From CAVPRW01 sp046727435 [NCBI: bacterium] (GTDB lineage Bacteria > Tectomicrobia > Entotheonellia > J063), in the NCBI GenBank assembly GCA_046727435.1, contig JBKPCR010000299.1:1-11277 (forward strand): DNA of 11,277 bases, given 5' to 3'. Below, one piece after another: positions 5,498 to 11,277 of the stretch (position 1 is its first letter; each line of letters opens with the position of its first letter). The notes beneath the pieces were generated by a model. That model saw only the letters and a list, made by a program, of their open reading frames with translations, was not told where the DNA came from and did not search any database. The position numbers and the translations under genes are program-made.

Positions 5498-6892
5498 ATG
5501 GAGAAGGCAAGAACACTGGGCGAGCTTGAAAAGCAAGGCTATCGGGTCCTGTCGGTCAAGGAGGAGACACGCAAGAATCTCATCGCCAAGCTCGGACATA
5601 AAGAGACGCTATTCCCCGGCATCGTCGGTTACGATCAGACGGTCATCCCGCAAATCGTTAATGCCATCCTCGCCGGACAGGACATTATCTTTTTAGGCGA
5701 ACGCGGCCAGGCGAAAACACGCATCATCCGCAGCCTGGTGAATTTCCTGGATGAAGAAGTGCCGGTCATCGAGGGCTCCGAGGTCAACGATAATCCCTTC
5801 GATCCCATAAGTATGCATGGCCGTCAAATGGTTGAAGAACACGGGGCTGATACGCCGATTGCTTGGCTGCCCCGCTCTCAACGCTATGGTGAGAAGCTCG
5901 CCACTCCCGACGTAACTACTGCCGACCTGATTGGCGAAATCGATCCCATCAAGGTTGCTGAGGGGCGTTACCTCTCCGATGAATTGGTCATTCACTATGG
6001 CCTGATCCCACGGACGAATCGCGGTGTGTTCGCCATCAATGAATTGCCCGACCTCTCCGAAAAGATCCAGGTCGGTTTGTTCAATATCATGGAAGAGCGC
6101 GACCTGCAGATCCGCGGCTTCAAAATTCGCCTACCACTCGATGTCTATATCGTCGCCAGCGCCAACCCCGAAGATTATACCAACCGCGGCCGTATCATCA
6201 CTCCGTTGAAAGATCGCTATGGCGCCGAGATCCGCACGCATTATCCGACCGCCATCGATGAAGAAATCAGCATCATGGAGACGGAGCGCAAGAGATTTGA
6301 CAATGCGCCGTACCGGGTGACAGTGCCGACCTTTATGAAAGAAATCGTCGCCGAGCTCACCGATTCAGCGCGGCGGAGCCCTGAGATCAACCAGCGCTCT
6401 GGCGTCAGCGTCCGGATGTCGATTAGCAACTATGAAACCCTCATTAGCAATGCCTTGCGACGTGCCATCGTCTTGAATGAGAACGATGTCGTCCCCCGCG
6501 TCAGCGACTTGCCCTACCTGTTTGCCTCGACGACGGGCAAGATCGAACTCGAGAGCATTGAAGAAGGACGCGAAAAGGCGATCGTCGACGATCTGATTAA
6601 GAAGGCGGTCCGCAAAGTCTTCAACCGTTCCCTCAAGGTTGATGCGTTCAGAAAATTCATTGAACGTTTCAAGGGGGGCTCGACCATCGAGGTGTCCGAC
6701 ATGATGGTGGCGCAAGAGTACAGCCGCATCGTGGGTGAACATGGCGACCTGATGGATGGCGTGATCACCCTTGGCAGCTTCGATAACGCCACGGCTGTGG
6801 CCTCAGCCGTCGAGTTTATCCTCGAAGGCCTGCATCTCAATGATAAGTTAAACAAGGAGACGGTCGAAGGGCGGCGCAGCTATCGCGCCTGA
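5498..6892 (+). CDS. AAA+ ATPase, MoxR / magnesium-chelatase ChlI-like
   Basis: 464-aa cytoplasmic AAA+ ATPase. Proteins of this kind are often labelled magnesium chelatase subunit I, but they are usually not part of chlorophyll synthesis. With a VWA-domain partner they are thought to act as chaperone-like remodelling machines. Walker A is GERGQAKT (67-74), Walker B is VFAINE (177-182), sensor 1 is the asparagine of SANPED (N223), the arginine-finger region is LKDRYG (R240), and the sensor 2 candidate is VRMS (R306). A long insert of about 100 residues separates the Walker motifs. The C-terminal part (360-464) is helical with no motif I recognise. TAGGAG at 5486-5491 is a good ribosome site for this ATG. 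No VWA gene follows; the next gene is a secreted DUF1571 protein after 91 nt. The native partner is therefore unknown. Confidence 0.9.
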   Translation: MEKARTLGELEKQGYRVLSVKEETRKNLIAKLGHKETLFPGIVGYDQTVIPQIVNAILAGQDIIFLGERGQAKTRIIRSLVNFLDEEVPVIEGSEVNDNPFDPISMHGRQMVEEHGADTPIAWLPRSQRYGEKLATPDVTTADLIGEIDPIKVAEGRYLSDELVIHYGLIPRTNRGVFAINELPDLSEKIQVGLFNIMEERDLQIRGFKIRLPLDVYIVASANPEDYTNRGRIITPLKDRYGAEIRTHYPTAIDEEISIMETERKRFDNAPYRVTVPTFMKEIVAELTDSARRSPEINQRSGVSVRMSISNYETLISNALRRAIVLNENDVVPRVSDLPYLFASTTGKIELESIEEGREKAIVDDLIKKAVRKVFNRSLKVDAFRKFIERFKGGSTIEVSDMMVAQEYSRIVGEHGDLMDGVITLGSFDNATAVASAVEFILEGLHLNDKLNKETVEGRRSYRA

Positions 6893-6909
6893 GCGGCTGA
6901 TACTGCCGC
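6893..6909 (+). other. Short hairpin right after the AAA+ gene stop
   Basis: GCGGC (6893-6897) and GCCGC (6905-6909) can pair around a 7-nt loop directly after the TGA. No T-run follows, so it is not a standard intrinsic terminator; it could still slow 3' decay. Confidence 0.25.
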
Positions 6910-6983
6910 CGGTGGGGAGCTGAAAAGCCGCGATCCGTTTGTGATGCGCCCCGTGCAGCAGTCCCGCTGAACTCATCGCATGG

Positions 6984-7787
6984 ATGGATATGTGCACAAG
7001 GGGCACAGTGGTGACCCGAGGCTCAGCCGCAGGACTCCGAGGTGTGCATTTATACGGCCTAGCCATACTAGTCCTGGCTCTCATGTTGACCTTGGCCTGC
7101 ACTGCTTCGATGGCAGTTGCGGAAGAGCGCTCAGCGTTGTTTGCACATGTGATCGAGGAGATGAAACAAGCTTATGGCCGGGTGGACCACTACACCGCAA
7201 CTTTCCTCCTTCAAGAGCGAGTTGATCGGGAGCTTGGCCCGAACCAACGGCTTATGCTCAAATTCAAGAAGCCGCTGAAAATTTACCTGCGTTGGCTGAA
7301 AGGGAAACACGAAGGCCGCCAGGCACTCTATCCGGCGGGAGTCGATGGCAATGAGGTCTGGGTACGTCTGCCGCTGCTCCTGGGGGCGGTCACCGTGAGT
7401 CTTGACCCACAAAGCCCCCGTGCCAGGAAGGACAGTCGGCACGCGATCACCGACGTGGGCATTGGGAAGCTCCTTGACTTCATCACGGAGAACACCTCTC
7501 GCGGCATGCAACGTGGCGAATTAACGATCGAAGATAGTGGCCAGCGCACCACCTTCGATCGTCCGGCTCAGCGCTACATCCTGCACTTCCCCACCGATCC
7601 TGCCAAGGGTTATTACTGTATGACTGCCCTCGTCGACGTGGATCGCGAGTACCAGCTGCCGGTCTACGCCGAAATCTTCGACTGGTATGGTCAGTTAGTC
7701 GAGCGCTATGGCTACCTCGATGTGCGCTTAAACCCCGGACTTACCGAGGCTGATTTCGATCCCAAGAATCCCGCCTACGGGTTTTGA
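6984..7787 (+). CDS. Secreted DUF1571-family protein
   Basis: Exported protein of the DUF1571 family, which has a LolA/LolB-like outline; its role is unknown. The N-terminus has a hydrophobic segment (about residues 23-41, LYGLAILVLALMLTL) and an AVA site (44-46) that fits signal peptidase I. C39 does not sit in a good lipobox, so a lipoprotein is less likely. The mature part starts EERSALF and contains the family features YTATFLLQERVD, KFKKPLKIYLRW, GNEVWVR and the C-terminal NPGLTEADFDPKNPAYGF. Start choice is uncertain: an AAGGGG ribosome site at 6998-7003 better suits GTG at 7008 or 7011 (residues 9-10) than the ATG at 6984. It ends 12 nt from the end of the convergent tatD gene. It may be transcribed with the AAA+ gene, 91 nt upstream. 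Confidence 0.85.
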   Translation: MDMCTRGTVVTRGSAAGLRGVHLYGLAILVLALMLTLACTASMAVAEERSALFAHVIEEMKQAYGRVDHYTATFLLQERVDRELGPNQRLMLKFKKPLKIYLRWLKGKHEGRQALYPAGVDGNEVWVRLPLLLGAVTVSLDPQSPRARKDSRHAITDVGIGKLLDFITENTSRGMQRGELTIEDSGQRTTFDRPAQRYILHFPTDPAKGYYCMTALVDVDREYQLPVYAEIFDWYGQLVERYGYLDVRLNPGLTEADFDPKNPAYGF

Positions 7788-7799
7788 CCCGACAGCCCA

Positions 7800-8597
7800 T
7801 CACCAGAAAGCTGAGACTTTGAAGAGCGTCTTGAAGTTCTCAGTGGCGAGCTGACCCAGTGCCTCGCCGCTAGTGCCCTTGAGCTCTGCGAGGCGTGCAG
7901 CGATGATGGCCACCCTGGCCGGCTCGTTGCGGTGTTCGCGGCCACGCCAGGGATGAGGGGAGAGATACGGGGCATCGGTTTCGATGAGCAGACGCTCGTC
8001 AGGTACAAGCGGGACGACGGTCGGCAGTTTGCGCGCGTTCGTGAAGGTGACGGGGCCGGCAAAAGAGATGTAAAAGCCCAGATCGAGGCACCGCCGGGCC
8101 ACCAGCTCATCCCCAGAGAAGCAATGCATCACCACGCCGGCATCGATCGCGTGTTCCTCATCGAGAATCATCAGGACGTCGTCGTGCGCCTCTCGACTAT
8201 GGATACACACCGGTAAGTCGAGTTCTCGCGCCATCCGAATCTGGCGGCGAAACTCGCGGCGCTGCACGTCCCGCGGGGAACGATCGTAATGATAGTCCAA
8301 CCCGATCTCCCCCCAGGCGATGATGCGGTTCGTCTCACGCTCGCGGGCGAGTCCCATCAGCACTTTGTAGTCCTCCGGCGTAGCATGCTGGGCTTCGTGC
8401 GGGTGGATGCCCACCGCGGCAAACACTCCCTCATACTGCTGCGCCAGCGCTACCGCGCGCTGACTGCTAGCCCCATCCACGCCGAGGGTCAAAATAGCCG
8501 CGACACCCACCTCTCGTGCACGTGCGATGACAGCGTCTCGATCGGCATCGAAATGGGGCATGTCGAGGTGTGCATGGGAGTCGATCAGCATGATCAT
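7800..8597 (-). CDS. tatD: TatD-family metal-dependent hydrolase (DNase)
   Basis: 265-aa TIM-barrel hydrolase of the TatD family. Members act as 3'-5' exonucleases on DNA and, in some species, as D-aminoacyl-tRNA deacylase-like or general phosphoesterases. All metal ligands are present: HAH (H8, H10) in the MLIDSHAHLD start, E97 (AWGEIGLDYH), H133 (CIHSREAHDD), H158 (VVMHCFSGD) and D208 (LIETDAPYLSPHPWRG). Length is as expected. The ATG at 8597 overlaps the metG stop as ATGA and implies translational coupling; an in-frame ATG two codons later (8591) is an alternative. It is the last gene of the ricT-metG-tatD operon, a pairing also known from Bacillus (metS with yabD). Its end lies 12 nt from the convergent DUF1571 gene with no clear terminator between. 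Confidence 0.95.
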   Translation of the reverse strand: MIMLIDSHAHLDMPHFDADRDAVIARAREVGVAAILTLGVDGASSQRAVALAQQYEGVFAAVGIHPHEAQHATPEDYKVLMGLARERETNRIIAWGEIGLDYHYDRSPRDVQRREFRRQIRMARELDLPVCIHSREAHDDVLMILDEEHAIDAGVVMHCFSGDELVARRCLDLGFYISFAGPVTFTNARKLPTVVPLVPDERLLIETDAPYLSPHPWRGREHRNEPARVAIIAARLAELKGTSGEALGQLATENFKTLFKVSAFW

Positions 8598-10549
8598 GTC
8601 ACCTTCGATCCAGGATGCACTGGAGTGTCGAAGCTGGCCAGGACAATCTGACCATCGGACTCTGCGGCCAGAACCATGCCCTGAGACTCCACACCGCGCA
8701 GGGTCCTGGGCGCCAGATTCGCCACCAGGATGATGCTTTTCCCTACCAGCGCCTCGGGAGAATAACTTGCCGCGATCCCTGCCACCACGGTGCGTTGCTC
8801 CTGTCCGACGTCTACCGTTAGCTTGAGCAGTTTATTGGCTTTAGGCACGGGCTCGGCGGTCACGATACGTCCCACCCGCAAGTCCAGCTTCTGAAAATCT
8901 TCAAAGCTCACCGTCACGGACGCAGCCTCCGTTGTTGGCCCGGCAGCGACCTCTGCGGTACGCTCGGCGGCTGGAAGCGGACGGCCAGCCTCGATGCGTG
9001 GGAAGAGTTGCACGCCGGGCTGGATCGGCGTTCCAGGGCGTGTGCCCCCCCACACCATCGCAGTCGCCAGGTGCTGCGTTGCAATCTCATCCTGAATCCC
9101 CAACTGGCGCCACATTGACGCTGCCGTGTGGGGCATAAAGGGGAAGAGCAACAACGCGATGATCCGCAGACTCTCCACCTGGTTGTAGAGAACGGTATCG
9201 AGCTGGCGACGCTGGGCGAGATCCCGCGCGAGCGCCCACGGCGCTTGCTCGTCGATATAGCGATTCACCAGCCGAACATACTCCCACAGTCGCGCTAGCG
9301 CCCTATGAAACGCCAACTCATTGAGCAATGGATCTAGGTCCGGCACCAGCTTGGCTGCGGCCTCCGCTAGCGCATTGGCCGCGGACTCCGTCTCTGTAGG
9401 TTGCGGGACGGTCCCTTGGCAGTAACGCTGCAGCATGGTCAGGGTGCGGCTCAACAAGTTGCCCAAGTCGTTGGCGAGGTCGGAGTTGAAGCGCTGCACC
9501 AGCGCCGTATGCGAGAAATCGCCGTCGAGCCCAAAAGCGACCTCACGCAGCACAAAATAACGTATTGCATCCACTGCCGTATCCAGCGACGCACCAGCTC
9601 TCTGGGCTAACTCCTCCACCAGTTTGCCGGGATCGATGACGTTACCGGTCGATTTCGACATCTTCTCGCCATCAGCGGTCCACCAGCCATGGGCAAAGAC
9701 CTGCGCCGGTGGTGGGAGGTCTGCAGAGCGCAGCAGAATCGGCCAGATGACCGCATGGAAACGCAGGATCTCCTTGCCAATAAGGTGGATATTCGCCGGC
9801 CAGAACTTGTCAAAGGTTTGCGCATCAACCCCATAGCCAATGGCAGTAAGGTAGTTGGTTAGGGCATCGATCCAGACGTAGATGACCTGGCTTGGATCGA
9901 ACGGCACCGGGATCCCCCAGCTGAAAGTACTGCGGCTGACGCAGAGGTCGCGCAGGCCACTGCGCACAAAACTCAGCACCTCGTTGCGACGGGACACCGG
10001 TTGGATGAAGGTCGGGTGGCTTTCGATATGATCGAGAATCCAATCCTGATATTTCGACAGGCGAAAGAAATAAGCCTCCTCGGTGATCCATTCGACCGGG
10101 CGCCTGCATATCGGGCACTGCCCCCCCTGCAGCTCGGATTCCAGCAGAAAAGTTTCATCAGGGATACAGTACCATCCCTCATACAGGCCTTTGTAGATAT
10201 CCCCCTTCTCATAAGCCTTCTGGAACACTGCCTGAGCCACCGCTTTATGGCGCGGCTGACTGGTACGGATGAAATCGTCGTAGGAGATATTCAGCCGCGC
10301 CCACAGGTGCCGAAAGTGATCCGAGATGGTATCGGTCCATTCCTGCGGCGAGACGCCACGTTCGCGGGCGGAGCGTTCGATCTTGATGCCGTGCTCATCG
10401 GTACCGGTCAGAAAAAACACCTTATAGCCAGCTAGGCGTTTATACCGAGCCAGTACATCCGCAGCGATGGTGGTATAGGCATGACCGATGTGTGGGACAT
10501 CGTTGACGTAATAAATCGGGGTAGTAAGGTAAAACTTCTCCAGCGCCAT
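8594..10549 (-). CDS. metG: Methionyl-tRNA synthetase, long form with C-terminal tRNA-binding domain
   Basis: 651-aa class I aminoacyl-tRNA synthetase that charges tRNA(Met) with methionine. The HIGH motif is at 20-23 (DVPHIGHAYTT) and KMSKS at 296-300 (DGEKMSKSTGN). The zinc-knuckle region is of the reduced Bacillus type: C128 in YCIPDETF, and C145/C148 in GQCPICRRPVEW, with aspartate where another cysteine occurs in other types. The anticodon-binding helical domain covers about 370-510. Residues 545-651 form an EMAPII/Trbp111-like tRNA-binding domain (DFQKLDLRVGRI, GIAASYSPEALVGK), joined through a low-complexity, alanine-rich linker (about 518-545). A GGAGAGG site precedes the ATG. It lies 18 nt after ricT and overlaps tatD by four bases, so the three are one transcription unit. 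Confidence 0.97.
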   Translation of the reverse strand: MALEKFYLTTPIYYVNDVPHIGHAYTTIAADVLARYKRLAGYKVFFLTGTDEHGIKIERSARERGVSPQEWTDTISDHFRHLWARLNISYDDFIRTSQPRHKAVAQAVFQKAYEKGDIYKGLYEGWYCIPDETFLLESELQGGQCPICRRPVEWITEEAYFFRLSKYQDWILDHIESHPTFIQPVSRRNEVLSFVRSGLRDLCVSRSTFSWGIPVPFDPSQVIYVWIDALTNYLTAIGYGVDAQTFDKFWPANIHLIGKEILRFHAVIWPILLRSADLPPPAQVFAHGWWTADGEKMSKSTGNVIDPGKLVEELAQRAGASLDTAVDAIRYFVLREVAFGLDGDFSHTALVQRFNSDLANDLGNLLSRTLTMLQRYCQGTVPQPTETESAANALAEAAAKLVPDLDPLLNELAFHRALARLWEYVRLVNRYIDEQAPWALARDLAQRRQLDTVLYNQVESLRIIALLLFPFMPHTAASMWRQLGIQDEIATQHLATAMVWGGTRPGTPIQPGVQLFPRIEAGRPLPAAERTAEVAAGPTTEAASVTVSFEDFQKLDLRVGRIVTAEPVPKANKLLKLTVDVGQEQRTVVAGIAASYSPEALVGKSIILVANLAPRTLRGVESQGMVLAAESDGQIVLASFDTPVHPGSKVT

Positions 10550-10567
10550 AACTCCTCTCCGAGACGC

Positions 10568-11277
10568 CTATTTTTGGCCCTTGCCACAATGACAGTTGCC
10601 ACAGCCACCGCTGCCTCCTCCGTATCCGGGCAGCTCGTAATTGAGGCAGCAGCGCAGGCGGCCGCACAAGCCCGAGAGCTTCGAGGGATTGAGCATGAGC
10701 CCTTGTTGTTTGGCGGCTTTGATCGACACAGGCTTAAGGTCTTTGAGCCACGTGCTACAGCATAGTTCTCGACCGCATACCCCGACGCCACCCAGGAGTC
10801 CTGCCTCGTCCCTGACCCCGACCTGGCGCATCTCGACGCGAAGGTGAAAGCGATGCGCTAGATCCCGCACCAACTCCCGAAAATCAATCCGCCCTTCCGC
10901 CGTGAAGAAAAACGTCGCTTTACGCCCATCGAAGCTGTACTCGACTTTCCCTAGCTTCATGGGGAGTGTGTGGTTACGAATGGCTGTCACGGCATAGGCA
11001 TGCGCCTCTTGTTCCAAAGCTTCGCGGCGTGTTTCCAGGTCGAGGTCCTCGGCGGAAGCTTTGCGGATGACGCGTGGCTTGGGGATACTGCGGGCGCGCG
11101 CCGGCAGCCGCGGCGGTAGCCAGACTTTTCCAAGGGCATAGTCATCGCCATGCTCGACCACGCACGCATCCCCCAATCGCAGCCATTTCCCCTCGACACA
11201 ATAGCTCGACGACTTGCTCGCCAGTCGCTTCGATAACTGCACGCCGACGACGTACAGCTGGGAGTCAGGCGAGGAAG
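10568..11277 (-). CDS. ricT: PSP1-domain protein RicT (YaaT), N-terminus beyond the window
   Basis: Protein of the PSP1/YaaT family. In Bacillus RicT joins RicA and RicF in an iron-sulfur complex that affects RNase Y and sporulation; outside Firmicutes the role is less clear. The frame is open to the right edge: a GTG at 11242 has been a tempting start, but the codons before it give YVVGVQLSKR, the conserved first strand of the family, so the gene begins beyond the window. The hallmark cysteine motifs are present: GVCGRELCCSTW and GLCGRLRCCLNYE, separated by PVSIKAAKQQGLMLNPSKLS. The protein ends with a Gly/Cys-rich tail (GGSGGCGNCHCGKGQK) that adds three cysteines. It is the first visible gene of the ricT-metG-tatD operon; by conserved order holB (DNA polymerase III delta') may lie upstream. 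Confidence 0.92.
   Translation of the reverse strand, partial: SSPDSQLYVVGVQLSKRLASKSSSYCVEGKWLRLGDACVVEHGDDYALGKVWLPPRLPARARSIPKPRVIRKASAEDLDLETRREALEQEAHAYAVTAIRNHTLPMKLGKVEYSFDGRKATFFFTAEGRIDFRELVRDLAHRFHLRVEMRQVGVRDEAGLLGGVGVCGRELCCSTWLKDLKPVSIKAAKQQGLMLNPSKLSGLCGRLRCCLNYELPGYGGGSGGCGNCHCGKGQK

Noticed and set aside
5316-5696. A 126-codon plus-strand frame across the start of the AAA+ gene
   Set aside because: It runs through the promoter region and then overlaps the ATPase in another frame; composition is Arg/Ser-rich without motifs.
9401-10435. Several open frames of 69-144 codons opposite metG
   Set aside because: They lie entirely within a full-length, motif-complete methionyl-tRNA synthetase on the other strand.

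Overview
The window is a bacterial chromosome segment with a moderately high, uneven GC content. It looks like a Gram-negative host: there is a YacG-type gyrase inhibitor, and a DUF1571 protein with a Sec signal peptide. The methionyl-tRNA synthetase is of the long type with a C-terminal tRNA-binding domain, and it sits beside a PSP1/RicT protein. I cannot name a phylum from the sequence alone; an uncultured GC-rich lineage is a guess.

Layout, left to right. (1) 1-1505, minus strand: the N-terminal part of an M20D amidohydrolase running off the left edge, preceded by a Mut7-C/DUF82 PIN-like putative RNase with a zinc ribbon. (2) 1506-1864: a gap with a good sigma70-type promoter (TTGTCG, 17 nt, TATAAT) and a leader of about 250 nt that begins with a hairpin. 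It leads into a plus-strand D-2-hydroxyacid dehydrogenase of glyoxylate/hydroxypyruvate reductase type (1865-2839). (3) About 2858-4388: an IS110-family insertion on the minus strand. Its transposase reads in one frame over some 420 codons but is broken: a probable ATG-to-ACG start change, loss of the DEDD glutamate, an in-frame TAG, and loss of the catalytic serine. Its non-coding left end holds three short hairpins and is a candidate bridge RNA. (4) 4449-5278, plus strand: an unrecognised 201-aa protein translationally coupled (ATGA) to YacG. (5) 5498-6892, plus: a MoxR/ChlI-like AAA+ ATPase whose usual VWA partner is not in the window, then a secreted DUF1571 protein (6984-7787). (6) 7800-11277, minus: a compact operon ricT - metG - tatD, with an ATGA overlap between metG and tatD; ricT runs off the right edge.

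The most unusual parts are the multiply inactivated IS110 with a still recognisable guide-RNA region, the unknown protein coupled to YacG, and the long structured-looking leader before the dehydrogenase. I saw no CRISPR array, tRNA, rRNA or clear defence system. Everything was read by eye; no similarity search was run.
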